From contig NC_135560.1 in NCBI RefSeq assembly GCF_964340395.1, forward strand, positions 13,905,098 through 13,969,097: 64,000 bases of DNA, in the 5' to 3' direction. Origin of the DNA: Glandiceps talaboti. Taxonomy: Eukaryota > Hemichordata > Enteropneusta > Spengelidae. The notes below the pieces were generated by a model, which was not told the DNA's origin, searched no databases, and saw nothing but the letters and a program-made list of their open reading frames with translations. The position numbers and the translations under genes were made by a program. Shown here one piece after another: positions 55,001 through 64,000 of this stretch (positions within the stretch are counted from its first letter, which is position 1; the number at the start of each line of letters is the position of its first letter).

Positions 55001-58000
55001 GTGTGTAAAATGTTTGTTATCATACTTTTTACATATATTTGAATTTTTGGCGATGTATTGAGTTACAAACACAGACTGGGTCAATGTTGTTTCACATTGA
55101 TTTCCCAAGTAGGAGGCCATGATAAAATTGTTTTATAAATTAAAACTCCAAAAATAGTTACCCAATCCTCATCCATACGGCCACTTTGACCTTTGACAAT
55201 GTAATGTGATCACTTCATTTTAGTAATTTTGTTCAAATAACACCCAGTATGTTATTTAGTAAATGATTTAGGGTTTCATGAAATATAACTCTGACCTTAT
55301 TGATATGTTTTTGTAATTTCTAAGCACTGAGATCATGTAAAAGAAAAACAAACATTAAATACACCATATGTATTACTTACTAAGTCTGTAAGAATACACC
55401 AGCAAAAATTGTCACTTTGTTTTAGGGAGAACACTAACTTTTGTGTTACTTTGTGTTACAGAGAACACTCACTTCTGTCTTACTTGGTGTTAGAGAGAAC
55501 ATTGACTTCTGTGTTACTTGGTGTTAGAGAGAACATTGACTTCTGTGTAAATTTGTTTGCTGGTTTCTCTGAATGATCGTGAAATAAAACATAATGTATT
55601 TTTGATGTGACTTTTTTTAACACAGCAAATAGGGTTCCACAATCCTGGTAGTATCCGTTTAGCTGTTACACCACAGAGAGTGGATGAATTCAAGTATCAA
55701 ATGCAGAGAGCGGGGTGGAACAAAGCGCCTCAGAGACTGATGGAACCTGATGAAATAGCTAAACTACACCCATTGCTGAATATGGATGGAGTAAGTATAT
55801 AATAACAACACATATGTTACCATGACAACTGTGAAATAGTATCAGATGTGGTGATGATGTCATTAAAAAAAGTGAAAGATCCTACCATGGTGAAATAGTT
55901 TCTGTATCTAACTCAGAGTTTACACTGTAGATCCTGTGTGATTAATACTAAAGTGAAAGATCTTACAATGGTAGAATACTTCTGTATCTTACTTGGAGTT
56001 ACACTGTAGATCCTCTATGATTAATACTAAATTGGAAGATCCTACCATGGTAAAATATTTTCTGTATCTAACTTAGAGTTTACACTGTAGATCCTATATG
56101 ATTAATACTAATAGTTCTTTACTTCACCTTGATTTTAGATTCTGCTTGGGTTATACAACCCAGGAGATGGTCACATAGACCCTTACTCTCTAACACAAGC
56201 CTATGCTATCGGTGCACGTAAATATGGAGCCGAAATTTACCAGAATTCACCAGTTACAGGACTAAAACAAACCAGTGATGGTAAATGGGAAGTGGACACA
56301 CAACATGGAACTATTAAAGCCAACAGAGTCATCAACGCTTCAGGTTGGTATCATGATTAAATGTTTGATAGATCAAATACAGCCATTCTCACATCTATTC
56401 AGTCAAGACAAAGAGATTACAGTACCTGTGATATCATTTCCTGCAAGGTTTTCCCACAATTCATTGCAAAAAAAAATCCAAAATGGCCGAACACATGTCA
56501 AGAGCAGTAGGCTCCCTTACAAGATTCCAAAGTTGAATAATTGACCAAGGTACTATTTAATCACATAAACTCATATTTAAGTTGATAATGGTAACATATA
56601 TATCAATTGCACTAAAGGCAGAAATAATACTAACTGGAATTTTTCTTGAAAGCAGTCGTTTTAGGAAAATATATATTCAGTGTTTGTATCACAATTTTGT
56701 TGTAGTCTATGGTGGATTTCATCTGATTTTATAATTATACAGGTTTCTGGGCACAGGAAGTAGGAAGGATGATGGGAGTAGAATTACCTCTTATACCTGT
56801 TCACCATCAATATGTCATAACATCAACAATACCAGAAGTCAAGGCGTTAGAGAAGGAATTACCCGTCATACGAGACTTAGAAGGGTCGTATTATTTACGT
56901 CAAGAACGAACAGGATTATTGATCGGACCGTATGAAAGTGGAGAGAAAATGAAACTTCAAGACAGCTGGGTGGCAGAAGGGGTTCCACCAGGTAAGTGTA
57001 TTATAAGTCTAATGTGATGGCAGTCTGAAACAATGAAGTTTTGTCTAGTGTATCCTATCGTTGTCGTTGAAAGTGTGACAATTATAGGATTATCTGTTTC
57101 GTACTGATATGCAATTTCAAGCAAAATGTTTTATGCAGTATCATCATATACCAGTACTTTCACCATGTCATGGGATTTGGCACATTCAGTGAGGAGGTTG
57201 TGTAGAGCAGAAGCCCATGTTTATAGTTCACCCTATATTTTTACAATCAGAGCTCTACATTCACAGTTCATATTCTTATCTACAGAATTCTACAGTTCAT
57301 ATATACATTCCTCAGTTCACATCACTCTTACAAATAGACATTTTACAAAGTATAATACTATAATGTATTGTAGCATGTACAATGCAAATTGTCAATTTTC
57401 ACCCGTCAATCTTTCACATACAAACAGAGTCTGTAAGGTTTGCTGTGATGGGGCGCCAACACACATCGGTCAACCCCTCGTTACCGCACTCTGAATTCTA
57501 CATTAAAAGACTGCAGTGGCTCTCATAATGAGATACATGAACTCTCTCTACAGGTTTTGGCAAGGAACTGTTTGAAAGTGACTTAGATCGAATTGATGAA
57601 AATCTGGCTGCAGCCATGGAGATGGTACCAGTGTTGAAGACAGCAGACATACAAAGTGTTGTGTGTGGACCTATCACCTATACACCAGACATCCTACCAA
57701 TGGTAGGACCATACCAAGGACTACATAACTACTGGTGTCTTGTTGGATTTGGGTAAGTTCTGTGTTTGTAATCTATTTTCCTCCAGTTGTTGTCAGTTAG
57801 CCCACACACATTTTACCACTGCAGTCTGGGTTCAACCAACCAACCCAATCCCCCACCCCCATTCCAGTGCCAGCTGGGCCTGGTTGAAAATTAACCAGAT
57901 CTGTATATATAGGAAGGGTAATGCTCACCCGCAGTTTGACCCTACCAAACAATGCAGGTTATTTTCCTCAGGTACACCAGTTTCTTCCTGCTTTCAGTCT

Positions 58001-61000
58001 AGGTCACCAGGATACTCAGTATTTAAAATATATTATGAATAACTCAATCTCTAATTTATGAATGTCTAATATTCAAAGACAGTCAATAATAAATCAAACT
58101 CTTTTTCCACTGATTTATTTCTATTTTCATATTTTATGTTGGTTGTAATCAGTTAGTGCTACCCAAAGATAGATCAAACTGAAACTCCATGACTCTGAGA
58201 CCTAATCAGTCAAATTTCTGCTTATTTTCGTTCACAGCTATGGTATCATCCATTCTGGTGGTGTCGGTAAATACATCACTGATTGGATCATGGATGGTGA
58301 GCCTCCCTATGACTTGATAGAACTGGATCCTAACCGCTATGGTAAATGGACAACAAATGAGTTTGTAGCAGCCAAGGCTAGGGAGTCATATGGCTTCAAT
58401 AACATTGTAGTGTATCCATTTGAGGAGAGGTGGGCTGGACGTCCAACTCAAAGAACATCAGGAGCTTATGAAAAGATGAAAGAGAGAGGAGCACATTTTG
58501 GCTTTCATGCAGGTAATGTTAACTCTGTCAGTTGGCGTCTAGACTGCATGCTTGCTTTAAAAAGCTGCACTTATAGCTGCAACTGGAATGTTTCTTTAAA
58601 ACTGTTTTGTTAGGTATTCTGACTTACTCATAATATTGTACACCATGAATTGAATGTATTGAATCACCTGTGGGTAAACAGGTTTAAAGGACAGCATACA
58701 GTCTTTAACTTTGTGTATTCATGGTAGACTGTAAAAAACATTGTGTTGTCCAGCCCTATCAGGCTTCTTAACTGAGCGTGGCACGAATATCTGTATCTTA
58801 CAGACCACACGAGTCTGTAACCGTATGTGTATTGATGGTGATTTTGTATATTTGATGGGAGCAGTTTACTTCATGATATTAATAATGTCATTACCCCACT
58901 AGCATTTATTTAATTTTAATAAGTGTTTCTTCGTGTTGCTCCACAGGTTGGGAGCAACCTAATTGGTTTGGGTTACCTGGTGATGACAATTCTTACAAAC
59001 CAAGTTTTCGTCGTACAAACTGGTTTGAACCGGTTGGACGTGAATGTAAAATGGTGATGGAGAAAGCTGGTATAATTGACCTGACTCCATTCGGTAAATT
59101 TGAAGTGCAGGGTAAAGATGCATTGAAGTTGATGGATTATCTGTATGCAAATAACATGCCAAAGGTTTGTAATATCATTAGCTTTCACTTGATTTGACGA
59201 AGCTATGTGTTACAACCTGTGGAAAAACACTAGTACATTTGCTTGAATGATGTGATCATGCAAAGACAATAATACAACTGATACAAAAACAGTAGGGGCT
59301 TTTAAATTCATTTAGCAAGTGTCAACTGGTTCATTCTACCATAGCACCGTTTTTTTTCCAAGACATTGAAGTCTTGATTCACATGGATTTTGACCTATAG
59401 TAACCTTTCTTCGTCATGACTGATTTTACTTTCTGCAAGACAAACAGCAACATCTAGAAAATCAAGATGGTTTTAATAGATGTTTTTACCTAATTTTTGT
59501 CTTTGCGTGAAGTTTTTCCTTGGCTCACTTCATTCAAGCAAACGCACTGGTATTTTTTCACGAGTTGTAACTTAATTTATCTAGACTATTAAATACACCA
59601 AAAGCTATCTCATCTGGTAGGTCACTTGATCTTTTTTTCTTTTTGAAATCATTGAATTATTACTGTGGTATATCATTTGTCATCACCATGTTTATCTGTT
59701 TGTTAGGTTGACCGTACAACCGTGTCTCATTTACTGACACCACGTGGCAAAGTATATGCTGAAACCACCATCAGTCGTCTAGCTGATGACCATTTCTTTG
59801 TTATCACTGGATCAGGCTCTGAACTTCATGATATCAGGTATGTGTATGTCACCAAAATATCCTGCCAGTTCATAACATCTCTACTCATCATAAGGTTCAT
59901 GTATTTTGACATTCAGCTTCTCGTACATCTACAACAGACAATTAGTAAGCCCATCTTTTGGTAACATCGTAGAACCATAGGGGACCAAACGTTTTGTCAA
60001 ATTTCAGTGGTGGTGACTAAAAAATCTGGAATACAATTTGCTGCAAAATGTCTGGTAACTTTTTCCATGATATGATCAGAGCCAAACTAGTCTAAGCAAA
60101 ACAGAAAATATTTGACAAAAGCTGTAAGAGGAAACGCTCAACATAGAGTGAGAGTGACTCATCGCATTGTGTTTGTCAACAAAAAACATGACCAAATATG
60201 TGCATCATACAACCACTAAACCATTAGTATGACTAGACACGTATATATGATCTATCATGAGTAATACAGTCATGAAATAAAATGTCCTAGTTAGATTACT
60301 GTGTAAAGGAAACTATACATACAATTATGTATATCATATCATCCATGAGCCAAATTGAACAAAAAATATGGAATTTATACCCTGGTCGTTCTATGTCAAG
60401 ACAACACATGTCTATGTCACAACAATACCTGTTGGTTCTGCTGCGTTCAAAATATGAGTCAAAACTTTCAAAATACTTTCCTCAATTTTTCACTGATATT
60501 ACTGGCACTGATATAATTACATTGTTGCCAATATTTTTTCTTTATTCAGCACTCATGACCTAAGCATTTTGTCAGTACTCGTCTAGTGACTGGTAGTGAC
60601 AAAGCCCCTTAGGTCACTCGTATTTTCTTTGGCTGAACGAAGAAAAAATTTTGGGTAATAATAACTTCATGTTCTCTTTTATTCAGGTGGTTTGAGGAGA
60701 AAATATTTGAAGGTAATTTTGATGTCAAGATAACAAACATGACGGAAAAAAAAGCTTGTCTCGGTATTGCTGGACCAAGATCCCGAGAAATTCTACAACA
60801 ATTGACTGATGTTGATCTTAATCATGCAGCATTCCTACCAATGGAGAACAGATATTTAACTGTCGGTGGTGTTCCAGTACTAGCAATAAGAATTTCATAC
60901 ACAGGTAAGTGGAGGTATACTCTTTCAGTAGATGTGTATCGGTTACTCAGATTATCACCACTGGGGGCTCTGGTACAAAACCACCCAGGTAAAAGTCTGG

Positions 61001-61865
61001 GGGGAACGTACAGTAATCCCTTTTGACCACACCAGATTTCCCTCCCAGACCACATTACAGAATCAACAAAGGAAGTGGGGTTTCTTATCTTTCTTATCAC
61101 TGAATAATGTTTGTTGGCAATATTTACAAATGTGATAAAGCACTATTACATAACACATCAGGTATAAGCTCAATATCTAAGTGTGACGCCCCTAATGTCA
61201 TATCAGTTGTTATCAGTTTTACTGACCCACTTTCAGTGACATTACAAATAACTTTAGACACCCGACTTGGTGAGTCAGCAAGTCGGGAAAGTCGCACTTG
61301 AACCGCTAATGCAAAAAATTCGTCATGAGTGCATTTTGGGGAATGCCTCATGTCTGGTAGTAAGAGCCCCTAACGGTGAGAGTCTCTGTAACTAAGACTA
61401 GTAGATGTGAAGCACTTTATAACGTTCTCTACAGTTGGTTCGAGAACAGGAGAACAGAATTCCATACACTTTTAGATAGACCACTCTTAGTAGATGTGAA
61501 GTACTTTATAAGTATTGCTTTGGCACAGAGAGCTGAAGGAAGTCTTCAGTATTACATTATATTTGTCGTTCTTGTTTGTTTTCCACGTCTCTTGAAATGT
61601 AAAAAAACATTTGTTGATGTTTTTGTAGGTGAACTAGGATATGAAATGTACCATGATAGAGAACACACTGGTAAGCTGTATGAAACACTACTTGCTGCAG
61701 GTGAACCCTATGGTATGGGTGACTTTGGCACATATGCCTTGAATTCTATGAGGTTGGAAAAAGGTTTCCGTCTGTGGGGAAGTGAGGTAAGAAATTCTAT
61801 AATCTCTTGTCGGTCAAGTATTTATTTCAATATGTTGTCTCCTATACATGAACACACGCATGCAT

Positions 61866-61952
<87 letters not shown>

Positions 61953-62326
61953 AATAAACACACACGTGCATGCAAACGTGTGCAAGCAGATGTATGGATG
62001 CATGTATGTATGTATGTATGTATGTATGTATGTATGTGTGTGTATGTATGTATGTATGTATGTATGTATGTATCTATGTATGTATGTATGTATGTATGTA
62101 TGTATGTATGTATGTATGATGTATGTATGCAGAGTTATACTAGCATACACACATAGGAGCATACACTGGTGATAAACATGCTTACACACTTTGAGTGATC
62201 AGGTTTTGATGGTTCGTGTGTTATATAGTGTATTCACTGAATCTTCTGATGATTTTTACCTTGTAGATGATCACTGATAATAACCCATTGGAAGCTGGGC
62301 TTGATTTCTTTATTAAACTTAAGAAG
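47861..62326 (+). CDS. DMGDH: Dimethylglycine dehydrogenase, mitochondrial (3' end outside window)
   Basis: Oxidatively demethylates dimethylglycine to sarcosine in the mitochondrial matrix, using covalently bound FAD and tetrahydrofolate and passing electrons to ETF. Exons: 47861-47979, 49425-49596, 53923-54021, 55626-55790, 56139-56343, 56743-56991, 57554-57752, 58238-58512, 58947-59164, 59707-59837, 60687-60904, 61629-61786, 62267-62326 (about 756 codons; human protein 866). Residues 1-40 are a basic presequence ([20 protein letters not shown]...). The FAD dinucleotide motif GGGCVG is at 61-66. The flavin-linking His is His96 in GSTWHA, split from AGL by an intron. Later motifs: [41 protein letters not shown], the GcvT-like folate domain ([28 protein letters not shown]) and [10 protein letters not shown]. 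About 110 C-terminal residues lie past 64000. The frame is intact throughout. Confidence 0.95.
48268..49160 (+). repeat. (CTGT)n followed by degenerate tandem repeats of about 140 bp
   Basis: In DMGDH intron 1. A CTGT tract (48268-48331) is followed by at least four diverged units that share TGAAATTTG, GATGTGCAGATT, AAGTTTGTTCAAGAC and TTAGGTCTAAAAAT blocks, clearest at 48908-49012 and 49051-49153. A tetranucleotide tract plus diverged core repeats recalls the organisation of non-autonomous Helitron-like elements of invertebrates, but I cannot confirm the ends. Confidence 0.6.
50914..50979 (+). repeat. (ACAT)n microsatellite
   Basis: About 16 ACAT units in DMGDH intron 2. Confidence 0.95.
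51746..52031 (+). repeat. (TG)n ... (TGTA)n compound microsatellite
   Basis: TG tracts at 51748-51787 and 51843-51862, then about 27 TGTA units to 52031, in DMGDH intron 2. Confidence 0.95.
53134..53218 (+). mobile_element. Retroelement 3' tail with (TAATC)n, copy 1
   Basis: GTACCCAAATAGAATTGTCA...AAAGTTATATC followed by TAATC repeats. The same sequence recurs at 53509-53600, so the two are separate insertions or a local duplication of a LINE or SINE end in DMGDH intron 2. Confidence 0.6.
53509..53600 (+). mobile_element. Retroelement 3' tail with (TAATC)n, copy 2
   Basis: Matches 53134-53218 through the body and the pentanucleotide tail, with a few substitutions. It includes AATAAAGTT just before the tail. 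Confidence 0.6.
54849..55187. mobile_element. Foldback MITE of about 340 bp
   Basis: In DMGDH intron 3. The left arm AAAGTGGTCATATGGATGAG...TTTTTGGAGTTTTAATTTAT is mirrored by the right arm ending CTCATCCATACGGCCACTTT. The arms are about 130-150 bases with scattered mismatches and a short centre. The target-site duplication is unclear. A half copy is at 22880-22995. Confidence 0.75.
55416..55552 (+). repeat. Minisatellite of about 36 bp, four copies
   Basis: Units of GAGAACA(C/T)TNACTTCTGTG followed by TTACTT(G)GTGTTA(G/C)A, in DMGDH intron 3, ending about 75 bases before exon 4. Confidence 0.8.
55867..56110 (+). repeat. Minisatellite of about 80 bp, three copies
   Basis: Three head-to-tail units in DMGDH intron 4. 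Each holds GAAAGATC(C/T)TAC(C/A)ATGGT, TTCTGTATCT and ACACTGTAGATCCT...TGATTAATACTA. The array fills most of the intron between the exons at 55790 and 56139. Confidence 0.9.
60937..61400. mobile_element. Longer element of the TAGTCTCGGTTAC family, 9-bp TSD
   Basis: Ends TATCGGTTACTCAGA and GAGTCTCTGTAACTAAGACTA resemble the TIRs at 19351 and 24984. GTAGATGTG is duplicated exactly at 60928-60936 and 61401-61409. At 464 bp it is about four times longer than the other two and may be closer to a parent element, but it is non-coding. It lies in DMGDH intron 11. Confidence 0.75.
61867..61948 (+). repeat. (CA)n microsatellite
   Basis: About 40 CA units in DMGDH intron 12, some 80 bases after the donor at 61787. 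Reading through it from exon 12 gives a poly-His-Thr frame that is not real. Confidence 0.95.
61999..62127 (+). repeat. (TGTA)n microsatellite
   Basis: About 28 TGTA units in DMGDH intron 12, separated from the CA array by about 50 bases. Confidence 0.95.
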
Positions 62327-64000
62327 GTAAGGTTGTCATTTTGTTTCAAAGTAGATATATCCTGCAAACCTGTGTGTGAAATTAATGTTAGTTTGTTGGT
62401 CCGAGACCAGCAGATTTCCGTACGGACCAACGGTTTTGTAGAGTTATGCAGCGATTAGCTGGTCCTCATGACCAATTGAAATTTGAAGCGGCCAAATAAC
62501 ATTTATTCAATGATATGGATAGTAATCTGAATTTTACCAACATGAATCTGACCTGTTTTACAATAACTTGTAAATACATGTTCAAATTCTTTTGTGTCTC
62601 GCGAATAAAATCGATTCAATTCAATTCAAATCGACCCGTTACAAGTCAGAGCATTGTTGCTATTAAAGTTTACAATGACAGAACAATGTTAGAACAAACC
62701 GTAGATCCGTTTCGTGTAGGGTCTATGAGCAAACATGTGATTGGTTTAATTTCTTTTATTGTTATTCAGACTCATTTTAGGCATTCATGCACTGAATGAA
62801 TCAGACAGTGAGGAGGAAGCAGACAGTGATCTCTTTCAGATGGCAAATAATGTAAATGAATGATTTATTCATTCACCCATTCATCCACATTATATGTAGT
62901 CTTTTTATATCTCTAGTTGTATTATAATGCATTGTGAAGAACAAAAGAGATTACTAGCTATGAAATAAATTATTTTGTGAATATTTATAAAGTATTCATT
63001 CTACTCTATTATTTTATGTGCAGTGAAAGACAACATGTTGTATCATGTTAAGGCCTAAAAAAAAAAAATTGTTTGGTTCCGGTTACCAGACCCAACCTAA
63101 GCTTTTGACTGCAAACCTTAAACTTTTTCTTTTCGTGTTCGAGAAAAATATAATAAAATTGCAAAAATTGCAAAGTCTCACAAGAAATAGTGGATGCGGA
63201 AACTGACTGACAAATACGTCAATACTCACTTGCAGACCGGTTTTGAGCAAATATTTTGATATATTTTTCTGTTTTAACACCTTTTATAGCCTATATGGTT
63301 GGAAAGAGGAGAAACTCTTCTTTACTTTGCAGTTTATTTTATCATATTTTGTCAATACGTTTTCAAGATACAGGAAGTTGAAAATTGACAAATTTGGCCA
63401 CTCACTATAGATTTCTAATTTTACAACTTGTCATTGAGATACCTACATCAACTTAAAAAGACAATATAAAACTGTTCTTCCAATCTGTAATGGCTGTACA
63501 TCTGATAGGAAGAAATAAATAACGCAGAGACCATTTGGAAAACAATGGAAAATTTGGACTAGACACACCACATGAAAATAGAAATTTAATAAAAAAAAAT
63601 TAAAAATCTGCCTACCCCACCTATTCTAAAATTGAGTATTATCAGAACCACACAATTTTTTTTTTTTTATTAGGCTTAAAAAAGTTGGGGTTTTTTTTGT
63701 TTTTTGTTTTTTTGTTTTTTTTGGTTTTTTTTTTTGGGGGGGGGGTCGTCTGTAGATTCAGGTCATAAATTGTATCAGGTAAGGACGTACCAGAAGTTTC
63801 CATAAGGACCAGCAACTTTTACTACCCTGGTACTCCTTGTGACCAACATTCATTTCATTAATTTCACACATTGCTACAAACAGCATGTTTTCTGTATAAT
63901 CATCATGATTTTTATCAGTAGATAGCGTTTGATTTATGCTAAGCATTAATGTTATACACAATGTATAATTTGAACTTATGTGAGCAGAAATAAAGGCAAT
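62327..64000 (+). other. DMGDH intron 13, open at the window end
   Basis: No exon matching the C-terminal DMGDH region is found, so the remaining coding exons must lie past 64000. The stretch holds a short hairpin (TTGGTCCG/CGGACCAA at 62398-62430), an (ATTCA)-type motif near 62615, a MITE and a T/G homopolymer tract (63690-63745). Confidence 0.6.
63052..63676. mobile_element. Full-length GGCCTAAAA-family MITE (625 bp)
   Basis: Left end GGCCTAAAAAAAA...TTTGGTTCCGGTTACC; right end ...TTGAGTATTATCAGAACCA...TTATTAGGCT. TAA is duplicated at 63049-63051 and 63677-63679. It shares CTTAAAAAGACAATATAAAA and CTGTAATGGCTGTACATCTG with the copies at 19951, 25911 (split) and 35899. Confidence 0.75.

Noticed and set aside
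61629-61957. Extended DMGDH exon running into the CA array
   Set aside because: A good donor (GAG|gtaaga) at 61786-61787 followed by the exon at 62267 restores the known NPLEAG order; read-through gives only a Thr-His repeat.

Overview
This window looks like nuclear DNA from an animal, probably an invertebrate. The genes are split into many short exons with GT..AG introns. The introns are full of microsatellites, MITE-like foldback elements and LINE remains. Codons carry no strong bias and the sequence is AT-rich. I cannot name the species from sequence alone. There are no tRNA or rRNA genes, CRISPR arrays or bacterial-style operons that I can support.

Region 1 (1-24.5 kb, + strand) holds two tandem glycoside hydrolase family 31 alpha-glucosidase genes of the maltase-glucoamylase / sucrase-isomaltase / acid alpha-glucosidase type. 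Only the last 11 coding exons of the first gene lie in the window (stop at 4763-4765). The second is complete from ATG to stop (8016-24536, 23 exons). It has an N-terminal membrane anchor, a trefoil domain and one GH31 catalytic module. Its exon 17 carries a one-base deletion relative to the neighbour gene, so it is either a recent pseudogene or a sequencing or assembly error. The two genes have nearly identical exon lengths.

Region 2 (25.5-46.5 kb) is a tandem segmental duplication of about 10 kb. Unit 1 is about 25527-35183 and unit 2 about 35527-46527. Each unit carries exons 2-8 of a betaine-homocysteine S-methyltransferase (BHMT) gene on the - strand. Only the copy next to DMGDH has a visible first exon (47410-47439), because the duplicated segment ends inside intron 1. 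Comparing the units shows three insertions younger than the duplication, or indels between the copies: a degenerate CR1/L2-like LINE (36274-39354, unit 2 only), an 811-bp foldback element with a 9-bp target-site duplication (41864-42674, unit 2 only), and a 738-bp MITE with a TAA target site (30498-31235, unit 1 only).

Region 3 (47.4-64 kb) starts with a compact head-to-head promoter of 331-421 bp. It separates BHMT (-) from dimethylglycine dehydrogenase, DMGDH (+). DMGDH begins with a mitochondrial presequence at 47861; 13 exons are visible to 62326 and the C-terminal exons lie beyond the window. BHMT makes dimethylglycine from betaine and homocysteine, and DMGDH oxidises that dimethylglycine, so the pair encodes consecutive steps of choline/betaine catabolism. 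The same genes are neighbours in vertebrates (DMGDH-BHMT2-BHMT in human). The BHMT frame also has an upstream in-frame ATG that adds a 30-residue arginine-rich leader resembling a mitochondrial targeting peptide.
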